A program made the position numbers and the translations under genes. From Aaosphaeria pasadenensis (lineage: Eukaryota > Ascomycota > Dothideomycetes > Pleosporales), in contig JAKLMB010000005.1 of NCBI GenBank assembly GCA_022813625.1, positions 372,001-436,000 on the forward strand: a DNA stretch of 64,000 bases. The letters run 5' to 3'. Under the pieces are notes generated by a model. It did no database searches. It saw only the letters and a program-made list of their open reading frames with translations, and was not told where the DNA came from. Positions 11,632 through 23,213 of the stretch are shown here, piece after piece. Within the stretch, counting starts at the first letter, position 1, and each line of letters begins with the position of its first letter.

Positions 11632-12963
11632 GAAGACTGCTCTCATTGAACTAGATGAAGTCGAATCTCAATCGCAGAAGGGCCAATTCCAACCAACAAT
11701 ACCCACCTTGAGGCATCGTGCCAAGTTGCTAGCAGCCGAGCTTCGCCCGCATGCATAGAGGAAGAAAGGCCGACACGCAGTCGTGTAGGTTGATCGGATG
11801 GCGGGATTTTACAATGACAGCGTGGGCGCACGGCAAGGAGTCCTTCCAAAGGTGCATGGCCCTATACAGAAGCATTTTCCATCACGACCAAGTTTGCCCA
11901 AATGAACGTTGTACAAAAGTGGTAGAGGCGTTGTAATAGAAGTATCTCACCTCCCGAAGATGTATGACTACTAGATTCGAACGAGTTGTATTTGGCGCAG
12001 GATAATTTACAATATATAGAGGTAGAGGCATATTTGGTTGAATGATTTACGCTCTATTGTCACAGCTTAAGAATCCCTTGAACTTGACAACTCAGTGCAG
12101 GGTGGAGGTTTATATCATCAAATCTGCATCGGGATTCTTGATATGTCCGAACATTGTCAAATATCCATCATCCTCTAATGTCTAGCTAATAGTTAAATAC
12201 AAAAAAGTTAGATGAATGGTACTTCCGTTATTAGGGTCGAGGGGGCTCTTTGAAACAATTGCCATTTTATTGCCGAGTCACCGCAGCGCCCCCGCGGAGA
12301 TGCATTGGCGGCGGAGATGCATTGTCGTTGCGTATGAGAAACTGCAAGATCACACGCTTTCCTCATCATACGATGCAACGCTCCGGACGCAACATTGCTA
12401 CGAATTAATCCTGTACTTGACGAATGTGATCGTTTCAAACATTATTTGCAGAGTATAATTCGTGTTCCATGGTGTGATCAAATTTATCATCAAATCATTG
12501 CAGTGTTCCCCTACTAGCTCCCCCACAAGGATCTCTCGCTTCATGCGGACATCGTGAATACATGCAAGATGACCAACAGATATTCGCTCATTGCTCCTGA
12601 CGTCGACCTGGGGTAGCTGCCGCAACCTTGCATGCCTCGTCAGCGACGGAACTGCCCTGGGAAGTTTTATTACTCATAACTGATCACAGGCATCTAATTC
12701 GTTCAATGGTAGTACGCTTGATTCATAGATGTAGAACCCGTACAAAAGTCAATCCGCCATGTGCAGATGCAGGTCCTCCGCCGATGCGCCAGATATAGCA
12801 ACAACAAGATGCCCCCTTGCATCCGTGTGAAGCATCTCCGCCCAATCTGACGCAGCCAAAGGTCATGCGATGATTTTGACAAATTCTTTATAGGCTGTCT
12901 TGTGGCGACTCCAAGCTTCATATCCCAGCTTCACATCTATTCGAGATAGCTATAAAGATCGAA
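11632..12963. other. Intergenic region before the nitric oxide reductase gene
   Basis: 1.3 kb without a supported gene. Around 12294-12325 a 13-bp motif (CGGAGATGCATTG) occurs twice in close succession. The right end carries a TATA-like element directly before the next gene. Confidence 0.5.
12951..12957 (+). promoter_or_regulatory. TATA-like element TATAAAG next to the first ATG of CYP55
   Basis: The TATAAAG string ends 7 nt before the upstream ATG at 12964. If it acts as a TATA box, transcription would start inside or after the leader codons and translation would use the second in-frame ATG at 13060. It could also be chance. Confidence 0.4.
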
Positions 12964-14602
12964 ATGACTTCCACTTATCGTGCTCTCCTATCATCCAAGA
13001 GACCAAACATCATTCCTAAGACCTTCAATCAACTACTTACTCGTACTTCATTTGCGGCTATGTCTTCAGTACCTCGATTTCCCTTTGCTCGCCCCCAAGC
13101 TTGGGATCCTCCTGTGGAGTATGCGAACTTGAGAGCTACCAACCCGATATCAAGGGTTGAGCTATGGGATGGAAGTCACCCCTGGCTGGTGGTGAAGCAC
13201 AAAGATGTCATATCAGTCTTGACGGACGATAGATTGAGCAAAGTTAGTGTTCCCCACCTACTCATGAGAGAACATTTAGTAACAGCTACAGCAACGTAAT
13301 CGACCTGGATTCCCAGAAATGAGTGCTGGAGGAAAATTGGCGGCAAAGAATAAACCCACATTTGTGGATATGGATCCGCCTGATCACATGCAACAAAGGT
13401 CCAGTGCAACGGCTGTTCGTATGCCAGAACGAGTGCTAACTATGGCTTAGGAGTATGGTTGAACCTCTGTTCGATGCCGCAGCGGTTGAGAAACTTCGAC
13501 CACATATTCAGAAGACAGCGGATACATTGCTGGACAAGATGATTGCAGAGGGCTGCGAGAAGCCAGTCGATCTTGTCGAGAAGTTTGCACTTCCTCTACC
13601 ATCCTATGTAAGTCTCTGTCTCTGGTCATCAAAGTCAAGAACTAACCTTGTGTAGATCATCTACGGAATCTTAGGTGTTCCACTTGAAGATCTAGAGTTC
13701 TTGACACAACAGAATGCCATCCGCAGCAACGGAAGTGGAACAGCCAGTGAGGCCTCAAACGCTGCAAAGTACGTTTCAAAAAACCCCGGACATAGAGAGG
13801 CTTGCAAAGGTACTAACAACCTCTAGTACCCTTCTTGAATACATTGGACAGCTCGTACAGAAACGTCTACAGGAACCCAAAGATGACCTGATCAGCAAGC
13901 TCGTCGTTGAGCAAGTCAAACTGGGCCATATTAACGAGTCAGACGCAATACAAATTGCTTTCCTCATGCTCGTCGCTGGCAATGCTACAATGGTGAACAT
14001 GATCAATCTAGTAAGCTGATGCCCACAGTCCAGTTTCTTGATGGAATTGCTGACCATATATAGGGAGTCGTGTCGCTTCTCCAAAACCCAGACCAGCTCG
14101 CCAAATTGATAGCTGACCCTACTCTGACATCTCCATTTGTATCAGAACTCTGTCGGTACCATGTTGGTTCTGCCATGGCAACACGACGCGTTGCCAAGGT
14201 CGACATCGAACTTGGTGGCCACCAGATCAAGGCTGGAGAGGGAATCATCGCAGCTACTCAATCCGCAAGTCGAGATGAGGACGTCTTCAGCGACCCAGAA
14301 GTCTTTGATATACTACGCTTTGTCCCTAAAGAGAAGGGCGGTCGTGGTGAGGATTGGTTCCAAGGCATGGGTTTCGGCTGGGGGGAACATCGCTGTGTAG
14401 CTGAATCACTAGCAAGAGGTGAACTAGAAGTCGTCTTCTGTAAGTATTGCTGCCCGAGACTTGAATAACCCCGACTAATGATTCTCAAGCAACACTCTTC
14501 CAAAGGTTACCCAACCTGCAATTAACGGTCCCCTTCGAAAAGATCAGCTGGTCTCCTCCAACTAAGGATGTGGGTATCACTGAACTTCCCGTTACCTGGT
14601 AG
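12964..14602 (+). CDS. CYP55: Cytochrome P450 nitric oxide reductase (P450nor, CYP55 family)
   Basis: Reduces two NO to N2O with electrons taken directly from NAD(P)H, the last step of fungal denitrification. Exons are 12964-13242, 13292-13398, 13451-13607, 13656-13768, 13827-14010, 14064-14439 and 14490-14602, giving 442 aa. Seen: the I-helix AGNATMVNMI typical of CYP55, the segment GGKLAAKNKPTFVDMDPPDH, the ELCRYH helix holding the ExxR-type pair, and the haem loop GFGWGEHRCVAE with the Cys ligand. Six short introns carry good branch points (for example TACTAAC before exon 5). The first 32 residues are Arg/Ser/Thr-rich without acids and look like a mitochondrial leader. A second in-frame ATG at 13060 starts where the cytosolic fungal enzymes start, so two isoforms are likely. 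The Fusarium enzyme is known to exist in mitochondrial and cytosolic forms. Confidence 0.95.
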
Positions 14603-15036
14603 AAAGAAGGATACTATCAGCTCTCTCCACTCTCATGACCCTTCATGATTCTTTTTGCTGTACTGGTCTCTCATCACTCCTCATTCATAGTTAGCGATTA
14701 GGCGCAATGTCCGCGTGCATTATATGTCTGCTTTAGGTATAAGAAAACATAATTCCACTTTTGACAGCTCCAATGCTTTTGACTCCTGCCGTTCCTTGTT
14801 GTCCAATCACAATTCCTCTATTATAGGTGATGGCGATGATAAGCACACTGCTCGGATGGACTTGCTCAATTTAGCCTAGAGTATAGTTTTACATGCACTC
14901 CGCAGCCCGTCATTATCTGAGGAGCTATGAATTGACTGTACAGATAAGACTAATTGCTAGCATATTTAATAGTTATCAGCATTGCAAATACTCACAAGTG
15001 CTTGAAACAATCTATCATCTCAAGATATCAGCGACA
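14603..15036. other. Intergenic region, nothing recognised
   Basis: 434 bp holding the 3' end of the P450nor transcript and the promoter of the FMN-binding gene. No further gene is seen. Confidence 0.6.
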
Positions 15037-15903
15037 ATGGGATCTAATTCAACTATGGACGTGCCTACCTACCCACTTAAGGGTTTCAACAATGTGAATC
15101 GATATAAACATCAGGGTAAAATCGTCAATTTCAAACCCATATGCACTTTTTGACGGCTATCAGCAACATACGATGTCGAAACAGTCCACACAATCGTCAA
15201 TAGTACTCCAGTCCTTCACGTATCCTTTGTCCCAGACCCTTCTACGCTTGCACCGGTTGTCCTTCCTATGATCGGTCAATTAGGGCTCTATCCGGGTGAC
15301 GAAGCGAACGGCGAGACTGAGTATAGCTGCTATCTTCACGGCTACGTCTCCTCACGGGTTATGAATCTTGCGTCGTCGGGCGGAGAAGGACTGCCGTTAT
15401 GTGTTGCGGCGACGAAAGTCGACGGCTTTGTTCTCACTCTGACGCCCAATTCTCACAACTATAATTATCGATCAGCTGTTCTGCATGGTTTTGGTACGAT
15501 CGTCGATGACGTGGATGAGAAGCTTTGGGCGATGCGACTCATCACTGACTCTGTGGTTCCCGACCGCTATGACAATACGCGCGTGCCACCAGATGGAGCG
15601 GAAATGCAGAGCACGCGGATTCTGAAGATGAAAGTTACAGGGGCGAGTGCTAAGGTTCGCGAGGGCGTGCCGCAAGATGAAAGGAAAGATATGAAGAGAG
15701 AAGACATTCTGGATAGTGTATGGACTGGAGTCGTTCCCGTGTACGAGAGACTGGGAGAGCCTGTACCAGGGCCATATAATAGGTTGAAGGAAGTCCCAGA
15801 GCATGTTAAAAGATTCGTGAAGGAGGAAAATGCAAAGAGAGATGCGTATGCGTTTGAAGCGGGAAAGAAGCCAGCACCTGAGAAGAGGCCGAAGAAAGCT
15901 TGA
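15037..15903 (+). CDS. Pyridoxamine-phosphate-oxidase-like FMN-binding split-barrel protein
   Basis: Exons 15037-15115 and 15164-15903 encode 272 aa. The junction restores the segment RYKHQATYDVETVHTI, which with VSFVPDP and YVSSRVMNL resembles the fungal flavin-nucleotide-binding group of the PNPOx-like split-barrel fold. The middle (SAVLHGFGTIVDDVDEKLWAMRLITD) fits the barrel strands and the dimer helix. The C terminus is Lys-rich (ending PEKRPKKA) and may be a disordered tail. No signal peptide. Substrate is unknown; such proteins bind FMN or related cofactors and are annotated in fungi only by fold. The gene follows P450nor on the same strand at 434 bp, but no functional link can be shown. 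Confidence 0.8.
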
Positions 15904-16173
15904 GTTTGAGATTCGTTTATTATATTCATTATTGCTTTTTTGTTTTACTAAAGTTGTGATGTTCGCAATATCTGATCAATTGGAGTCACGATGACAACTT
16001 CCTCATGACTCAACTTTGATTCGTGTATGACAGAACCACCACCGAGTCATCGGCCATATTTAATGGCAAGATGCCACTGAAAACTTCACCCCTAGTTACT
16101 ACTTCCTTCGTTTGAGACATTGCATTGTTCGAATTCTCCAACTGAAACTCGACACTTGAGTATCCCGTTTACG

Positions 16174-16809
16174 ATGCTTATCCAAGCAACTCTCGCACTA
16201 CTTGTTTCACTAATCGTCGCTTCTCCACGGCCTGCACATAATGGTCTCCAAATCCGAGATGGAAATCTCACTACCCCTTGTGGGGGTCTCAGGCTGCACG
16301 AGAACATCTACCACAAACTTGCCTTACTAGTATGCAAACGGGCGTTCGGTGAGGACGTCAGAATCCTGAGGCCAATCAATATTACGGCATACGCATGGAT
16401 CTATCACAGCGATAAAGACGCCAATTTCAACTTACCCGGAACAAGTGAGAATCTTCACTATGACGGAACGGACTACTTCCTCCAGTACGGCTTCTCCTTT
16501 GGCGGTGATGTCCAGTCCATGGATACTAAGAAGTGCGAATCTGCATTCACCGACGCGTCGGTGAAAAAACCAGAGTTCACTTGCCACGGGCTTCCCGGAG
16601 ATCCCTCCATATACATCGGCAAGTGGGAGAGATATGACACAAATCGGACATACAAGGCGACTGCTACCGGACATACGACATATCGCGGAGCAAACTTCAC
16701 AACGGTATATGATAACCCCTACCTTGCATTCGAAAACATGACCTACTTCTATCCCTTCAGGATGAACGCAACTAAGAACGAGACTGGCGGAAATACGGTG
16801 GGATCATGA
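16174..16809 (+). CDS. Small secreted glycoprotein, unknown function
   Basis: Single exon, 211 aa from the ATG at 16174. An in-frame upstream ATG at 16120 would add 18 residues before the hydrophobic stretch, so the later start, which puts the signal peptide (LIQATLALLVSLIVAS) at the very N terminus, is preferred. The mature part has four cysteines (residues 36, 54, 121, 137) and seven Asn-x-Ser/Thr sequons (31, 69, 157, 174, 188, 198, 202), unusually dense for its size. Aromatic residues are frequent. I recognise no catalytic motif. It could be a cell-surface protein or a secreted effector; family membership is not known. Confidence 0.7.
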   Translation: MLIQATLALLVSLIVASPRPAHNGLQIRDGNLTTPCGGLRLHENIYHKLALLVCKRAFGEDVRILRPINITAYAWIYHSDKDANFNLPGTSENLHYDGTDYFLQYGFSFGGDVQSMDTKKCESAFTDASVKKPEFTCHGLPGDPSIYIGKWERYDTNRTYKATATGHTTYRGANFTTVYDNPYLAFENMTYFYPFRMNATKNETGGNTVGS

Positions 16810-17526
16810 TTAAATGAGAGATGTATAGTATGGCAAGGGGCGCTTCATCTCTATTCAGTATTCCTTAATATCTAGTGCTGACTTCCAGATTGAGATTTGC
16901 GTAGCATCAATTCCACAAATTGATTATATTCCTCGTATGGCGAAACTCCCCTTCAAGTTGCATGCAATATGCTTGGTGTGATTATTTTTAGGCTCTAGAT
17001 TCAAAAGAAATGCGACTGTTCGACCAAAACGACAGTGAACATCGAGTCGAGAAAAACGTAGCCGGGTCGATTACGAAACCCCGGACCTAGGAAGCATACG
17101 ATGAATATCGATCGAACTACCTTTCATCGCGGCTGCTAGCTGCAGGGGCCGATTTGTGAGGAATCAAGTTCTCTTGAGTATCAATGCATACAATATTCTG
17201 CCAAACATCTAAACAGGAGTAGTGGTTGAATCACAATGCCTGGGATGTGGGTGAAAATAAGCCTGCGAGGGCAGCAGATTATCCCAATGGATATATCACA
17301 TCAAATTTTACCACAAGCTCTCATCGAATATACTTAGTTAGTAAGTGAATCGCGCAATGGTCGGTCTTTGCTAATATACTACTTGTAGAGTATTGAAGGA
17401 TGATCAACCGAGCCAGGACTCGGAATGCCCCACTTTGTATTGCCGATTCCGACAGCTCTTTTCCGCACTTTCAGCATCTTCCGCCAAATGACAACATCTT
17501 AAACATTTCCAACATCATTCAACAAC
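16810..17526. other. Intergenic region, nothing recognised
   Basis: 717 bp, rather AT-rich, with the 3' end of the secreted-protein gene and the promoter of the OTU gene. Confidence 0.6.
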
Positions 17527-18465
17527 ATGGACGACCCAACACCTCTCGAGGCCCTGCAAGCGCGTCATCGAAAAGAGCAGCGCGATCTCGTTGCCCGTTC
17601 AACGCAGAAGAAGAAATCCGCCACAAAGAAGACGCGAAAGGGCGTGAACGACGAATGCGAGAGACTAGAGCAAGAGCTCAAGGAGCGACAGGCCCAGGAA
17701 CTTGCTGAGCTGAACGGCGAAACGACCGAGGATGCGTCAGAGGACCCATTAGAGCCGGCTGATGAGGTGGAAGCGAACGGACTCGAGGCAGACGTAGAGA
17801 AATTATCGCTTGCGACAAGTCAACCCGATGCACCTGCACAACCCCCCTCAGAACAATCAGCGGGACCGAAGAAGAAGCAGAATCGCGCGAAGGCACGTCT
17901 CGCTCGTCGCGCCGCCGAACAGGAAGCTCTCATCGCACAAGCGGAGGAGGAAGCTGCCAACATGCCGGATCAGCGCGAGGTAGAACGGGAACAAATGAAG
18001 TCACACTTTGGGAAGTACGGATTGCAAGAGAAGGAAATCAGAGCAGACGGTCACTGTCTATACGCAGCGATTGCTGATCAGATGGAGACTTCGGGCCTAG
18101 GACTGAAACCACGGATAGAGCCGAAGATACATGAAGAGCAGGGGCTGCCAGTTTACAAGACAGTACGACATGCAGCAGCAGATTTCATCGAGGAGAATCC
18201 GGATGATTTTGTGCCCTTTATGGAAGAACCTATCGATCAGTACTTGCAGAAGATCAGGAATACAGGCGAATGGGGCGGACACATGGAATTACTAGCGCTA
18301 GCGAAGACTTATGGAGTGAGGATAAATGTTCTGCACGGGGATGGGCGAGTGGATAAGATCGAGCCGGAGGGAAATCCCGCTGACGCAAAGGAGATATGGT
18401 TGGGTTACTACAAGCATAATTTCGGTCTAGGAGAGCATTACAACTCCCTGCGAAAAACGCCTTGA
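17527..18465 (+). CDS. OTU2: OTU-domain deubiquitinating cysteine protease (OTU2/OTUD6 type)
   Basis: Intronless, 312 aa. The N-terminal half is a charged coiled coil (about residues 8-65 and 110-165, with KKKQNRAKARLARR) as in OTUD6 proteins, which associate with translation and ribosomes. The OTU domain follows at about 160-308, with the catalytic block ADGHCLYAAI (Asp174, Cys177) and the C-terminal histidine in LGEHYNSL (His304). The variable loops EWGGHMELLALA and INVLHGDGR match the family. It should cleave ubiquitin chains in the cytosol. The gene converges on the methyltransferase, leaving 99 bp between the two stop codons, so the transcripts may overlap at their 3' ends. Confidence 0.92.
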   Translation: MDDPTPLEALQARHRKEQRDLVARSTQKKKSATKKTRKGVNDECERLEQELKERQAQELAELNGETTEDASEDPLEPADEVEANGLEADVEKLSLATSQPDAPAQPPSEQSAGPKKKQNRAKARLARRAAEQEALIAQAEEEAANMPDQREVEREQMKSHFGKYGLQEKEIRADGHCLYAAIADQMETSGLGLKPRIEPKIHEEQGLPVYKTVRHAAADFIEENPDDFVPFMEEPIDQYLQKIRNTGEWGGHMELLALAKTYGVRINVLHGDGRVDKIEPEGNPADAKEIWLGYYKHNFGLGEHYNSLRKTP

Positions 18466-18564
18466 GGACTTCACAGATTTGAGCAGGTTGGACTGGACAC
18501 ATCGGCACATTGCAGGGCATCGTCGAATGATTGCACAATTCTGTCCGATTCCAACGCTACGAGA

Positions 18565-19484
18565 CTATTTATGGTTCCAGACGCTCACCCAATCCTTGAC
18601 TTCACCATTGATAATCCCAACCTGATGAGTCCGCTTGGGTTTCCAGTGAGCTATTCTCGCGAGGGAATTCTCACTCGTTGCCCCCTCGCTCTTAATCACT
18701 CTGCCATCTTCGTCATAGTTTATCACGCTTCCTGGGCGTTTGAAAAGCTCCTCGTAGACATCAGGGGGCAAGGCCCACGGTGGACCGCCAGACTTGGGGG
18801 GCTTGTGGGTGGGAAACTCAAGGCATACAAGGATGCCGGTAGCTGCCACCAGTCTAGACATGCGAAGAGCCCAATCGGGGCGCAATGAAGGCGGTAACGC
18901 GGATAGAAACTGTTGGTACATGAGTTCATGCCTTGACGACCTAGGTTGGGCGAACTTACCGTATTATCATATATCAAATCATACCCTTTACCGCAAGGTC
19001 CCGCCTCTTCTTCTCTCCAATCATATTTGAAAAAGTCCGCCTGAATCACTGTTGCAGTGCCCCTGCCTATCTCAGGATCATGTGTCTTGTACTCCCCCTC
19101 TTTGCCCTCACCGGGATTCTTGAGGAACTCCTCCGCCGCTTTCACGGCGTTCTCGCTGATCTCAAGACCCAATGCGTCGTATCCATATGCTGCAAAAAGC
19201 ACTAAATCATATCCCTTTCCACAACCGGGAACCAGTACTTTCTTCCTGCTACCATCTTCTTTCTTGGGCGATCCGAAGAGCTCCTTCCGTTCGTTCAAAG
19301 CGTCAATGAGGGCGGGGTTCACGAAGCCGCGATCCCAGGGTAGAAAATCACCCGCTTTCCAGAGGTCGTCCCATCGAGACGGGTGTGTGTCGGCGGACTG
19401 CCCCTCGAAGAAGGTTTTGAGGCGGTCTTGGTTCTGGGTGGGGGCAGCCGAGGTGGGCGCAGAGTTGACGTTTGGAGTAGACAT
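18565..19484 (-). CDS. TPMT-family (thiol/thiopurine-type) S-adenosylmethionine methyltransferase
   Basis: Exons 18960-19484 and 18565-18909 encode 289 aa. Class I methyltransferase fold: motif I is VLVPGCGKGYD with the acidic end GLEIS; DFFKYDW and YDLIYDNTF (rebuilt by the splice) form the later motifs, followed by ALPPSLRPDWALRMSRL. The segment SRWDDLWKAGDFLPWDRGF near residues 36-54 is the substrate-binding N terminus of the TPMT family. Fungal members methylate sulfide, thiols or halides; which one applies here is not visible. No targeting signal. Confidence 0.9.
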
Positions 19485-20475
19485 TTTTGAGGGCTAAGGT
19501 GCTAATTCGATGCCTTTTACGTGTGGAAAATGTCGAATTCAAGCTCGATTGGAGGCTAGATAGCAATTGCTGGTCGCTGGTGCAAGTGTGTGCTGGACAA
19601 AGGTACTGCCTAGTCCACAGCGGGTCCGAGGTATTTGTGCGACGAGTGTTCGAGCTAATTATGTTGAAACGGAAGCCTGGAGTGGGAGATAAGTCAAGTG
19701 GAGACAAATTAGAGCGTTTGCAACGTGTCGTGCAGAATGGAAACAATGCACGAAGTAGATCACGATGGAGAATAACGACGGTACGCGCAAGCAATGCAAG
19801 TAACTAGAGTACCTAGGGATGTACTCCAAGCTGGAGAGTGGCGTCATTTTGGATGGCACCTTAGTCATCCTTCTCAGCTGCACGCGGTAGCGTGACGACG
19901 CGCAACGAGGACAGGAAGCAACAGAGCAGTAATTACCTCCAACTGAGTGACACAACCACACTATTCAACACCAGAAGTGATCACGCATTTCCCCATTTCA
20001 ATGTCCAAATCGACCCTGCTTCTCCTTTTCCGGAGCCAGTCCCCGGAAATAACTTATAGACCACCATGGGAGATCGCTACCCCGCTAGCCCCACCGCTGC
20101 GTTGATTTCGCGGTCGGTTCATATCCAATGCCGGCAATGCGGCACCCCCGTATGGCTTTTTGCCCGTCATGGATTACGCTCTTCGGTTGCTACTTGAAGA
20201 TGGACAGACCCTGTTGCTCCCTCGATCCTTCTCTTAATTTTGAACCTCAAGTTACTTATATGGCAATGCGCATGGTTTGGACCCTTGATTTCGATCTGAT
20301 AACCATTACGGGATTACGCGGTGGCGCCGACATTTCGGCCGAGGTACGGATTACCTAGAAGAAAATAGGAGCAAGGGTGTATGCATGCGACTTCGAAAAG
20401 TTAAAGAATCTCTCACCGTTGGACTAAGGGTCTTGACATCAAACAAGGCTCGAAGGCCTTTCGCAAACGGAGGCA
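19485..20475. other. Intergenic region between divergent methyltransferase and MFS genes
   Basis: 991 bp between divergent start codons. No supported ORF; it must contain both promoters. No clear TATA box was identified. Confidence 0.6.
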
Positions 20476-22212
20476 ATGGCAGGGAAAGATGAGTTAGCAT
20501 CGCCGGACCTTGCTTCTCACGCCGGGCATGTCTCGCGAACGTCGACTGTAGCACGCGAGCAGGAGGAGCCGCAGAAGGAAACAGAAGAGCCTGTTGCAGA
20601 TGACGACGAAATATCCGTAGCTGCATCGACACGATCTACTGTTTCTGTGCACGAAAAAGGAACCATTGGGCCGTCAGAACCTCCAGCGACATTGGCACGA
20701 ACCATATCCGTTACCGCAGAAGCTGTGATAGTTGAGCGACGGAACCGTCGAGGCTTGCTTGCCCATCTTGCACTGATCCCGGAGGTTGAGAATCCGTATC
20801 ACTACGCCCGGAAGACCAAATGGCTTGTCGTCGCTATTGTGGCATTCTGTGCAATGGCTGCACCTATGGGGTCGGCTATCGTGATGCCAGTCCTGCAAGA
20901 CATCGCGAAAGTATTCAACGCTTCTCCCGTCACAGCAAATATGAGTGTTGCGGTATATATGCTGGCCATGTCAATATTTCCCATATGGTGGTCCGCGTTT
21001 TCTGAGACTGGCGGGAGAAGGACGATATATTTGATATCATTTCTCATGTTTACGGTCTTCTCTATCCTATCAGCGGTGTCGACGAACATCGCCATGCTGG
21101 TGGTTTTCCGTACATTTGCTGGAGGAGCGGCGGCCTCCGTGCAGGCCGTTGGTGCTGGGACAATCGCTGATACTTGGGAGCCTCGAGAGCGAGGGAAAGC
21201 TATGGGTGTCTTCTATCTGGGTCCTCTTTGTGGTCCTCTCTTTGCACCCATCATTGGTGGCGTACTTGGACAAGAGCTAGGCTGGAGAAGCACGCAATGG
21301 TTTCTGGTAATTTACGGTGGCATCACGGTTCTTCTGATCATCTTTGCCTTACCAGAAACTCTACGCCGTAAAGATCAGACTGAATCACAGCAACAAGTCC
21401 AACCTGCTTCAAACGAAAAGAACGACGTAAGGCCTGAACTCAAACGTGTATCGACCCGGCAATCCGTTCAACAAACAACGAAATCATGGGCAAAAACAAC
21501 CCGTAAAATGCTTCTGGACCCTCTGATCATCATTACATGGATGCGCTATCCGCCTGTTGCGCTTACGGTCTATTATGCCAGCATCACCTTCGGTTCACTC
21601 TACTTCCTCAACATCAGCATACAAGCCACCTTCTCTTCTGAGCCGTATAAGTATTCCACCTTAATCATTGGCCTCCTGTACATTCCAGGCTCTCTTGGAT
21701 ATATGCTGGCTTCCCTCTTCGGCGGTCGTTGGATTGACCGCATTATGCAACGCGAGGCACGAAAAGCAGGCCGCTACGACGACAAAGGCAAACTGATCCT
21801 CCGCCCAGAAGACCGCATGCGAGAAAATGCCTGGATAGCAGCCGTCCTCTGGCCCGGAGCGCTCATGTGGTACGGCTGGACGGCAGAGCATGGCGTAATC
21901 TGGATCGTCCCCATGATCGCAAACTTCTTTTTCGGCATCGGATCCATGCTGATTTTCTCCCTTGCTACCACCATGCTCACCGAGTTCATGCCCAAGCGAG
22001 CGAGTGCCGGCGTGGCCATCAACAACTTCTTCAGAAACATCTTCTCCTTTATCGGCGCTGTCGTAGCAGAACCTCTTATTCACGCTATCGGCAATGGATG
22101 GCTCATGACGATTCTAGGACTGTGGAGTCTTCTCAGTGGCATCGCCGTTATCTATACCATGAAGAAATGGGGCCCTGCTTGGAGGGACAAAATGGTGAAA
22201 GAATTAGGATAA
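20476..22212 (+). CDS. MFS multidrug-type transporter (DHA1 family)
   Basis: Intronless, 578 aa. An N-terminal cytosolic tail of about 110 residues is Ser/Glu-rich and phosphorylation-prone, followed by 12 predicted membrane segments starting at WLVVAIVAFCAMAAPMGSAIV. The Gly/Arg-rich loop after helix 2 carries SETGGRRTIY, the family motif A position. ERGKAMGVFYLGPLCGPLFAPIIGGVLG is the motif C region of drug:H+ antiporters. The central loop (about 300-355) is hydrophilic, and GGRWIDRIM marks the second half. Probably a plasma-membrane exporter of toxic compounds or metabolites; the substrate cannot be read. Confidence 0.9.
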   Translation: MAGKDELASPDLASHAGHVSRTSTVAREQEEPQKETEEPVADDDEISVAASTRSTVSVHEKGTIGPSEPPATLARTISVTAEAVIVERRNRRGLLAHLALIPEVENPYHYARKTKWLVVAIVAFCAMAAPMGSAIVMPVLQDIAKVFNASPVTANMSVAVYMLAMSIFPIWWSAFSETGGRRTIYLISFLMFTVFSILSAVSTNIAMLVVFRTFAGGAAASVQAVGAGTIADTWEPRERGKAMGVFYLGPLCGPLFAPIIGGVLGQELGWRSTQWFLVIYGGITVLLIIFALPETLRRKDQTESQQQVQPASNEKNDVRPELKRVSTRQSVQQTTKSWAKTTRKMLLDPLIIITWMRYPPVALTVYYASITFGSLYFLNISIQATFSSEPYKYSTLIIGLLYIPGSLGYMLASLFGGRWIDRIMQREARKAGRYDDKGKLILRPEDRMRENAWIAAVLWPGALMWYGWTAEHGVIWIVPMIANFFFGIGSMLIFSLATTMLTEFMPKRASAGVAINNFFRNIFSFIGAVVAEPLIHAIGNGWLMTILGLWSLLSGIAVIYTMKKWGPAWRDKMVKELG

Positions 22213-23213
22213 TTCTCTTCATTTATCGGAAAAATGGGCGGTTATACATATTTGCAAATATCGTTCTTACTTTTCACATACTTTCAATGCATCAAGCACA
22301 GCATATAACACAGCATAGCGATCTTTGAATAAAATCCAAAATTATCAACTTCGATACCGAAATCCACCTTCGCGCAGTCCACGTCCGTAGTACCTACTCG
22401 CGCCTGTCCGCACTGTACGCTCTCTCACACAACCCCGCAGCGCCCATCTCCATTATTCCGCCCCATGTCCGGAAAACCACAAATCCAGCGACGCCACCAT
22501 TCCGCACTTCCTAAGCATCTGGCAGTTGTCCCGAATGCTCGGAGGCGGATGTTGCCATTTCGCTCCGAGCGCAAACTCAATGGTTAAGCTAGTGTGCCGG
22601 CCACTGATGCGAGATCTGATTGGCTGGGACTAACGTTGTGCTTTAGGGTGCTTATATCAATGCGATTGGTACGACAGAAATGATAGATGATTTAGGAATT
22701 TATGTATGGCTTAGTGAGCGATATTGATGGCTCAAGTGCTGTAGCGTCAATGAGCGGTTGGAGGGGTTTATATTGCAGGGTAGGGATATATGTGACAGGC
22801 CCCAGGGTGCGGCGCCGTGGACTCGGTACTGCGTTTGACATTGAAACAGACAACCACGGAAACGTCTTGAGATGTTTAAGAATGAAGGAAACACGTTTGG
22901 AAGGGGATCTAGAGTAAGCTTGGTGGTATGATGGGCATGGAGAAAGCACGGCGGTCGGCGAAAGATGAGCCTGTCAGGAACAAACACCACATAACCAACA
23001 TCTAGAGACTCCATACTAGTCAACGAAGGAAACGATCACAACACATTCACATTGGAAAAGGGAAGAGGAGGTTCAAAGCGTCATAGCGAGCTCGCCAGAC
23101 AAGGACATATATGTATTGGTCAAAAAAGTTGTATATCTACATGGAAGTGAAGACTTTTGCAAGAGCCTCAAAAGAGATTGGTGTGGGTGTATGTAGAGGT
23201 TGCAGCGGAGCGC
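22213..23213. other. Intergenic region between convergent genes
   Basis: 1.0 kb between the 3' ends of the MFS exporter and the LPMO gene. Several short open frames, none supported. Confidence 0.55.

Noticed and set aside
17041..17100. Possible tRNA-like GC-rich stretch
   Set aside because: No GGTTCGAnTCC box or cloverleaf could be folded by eye.
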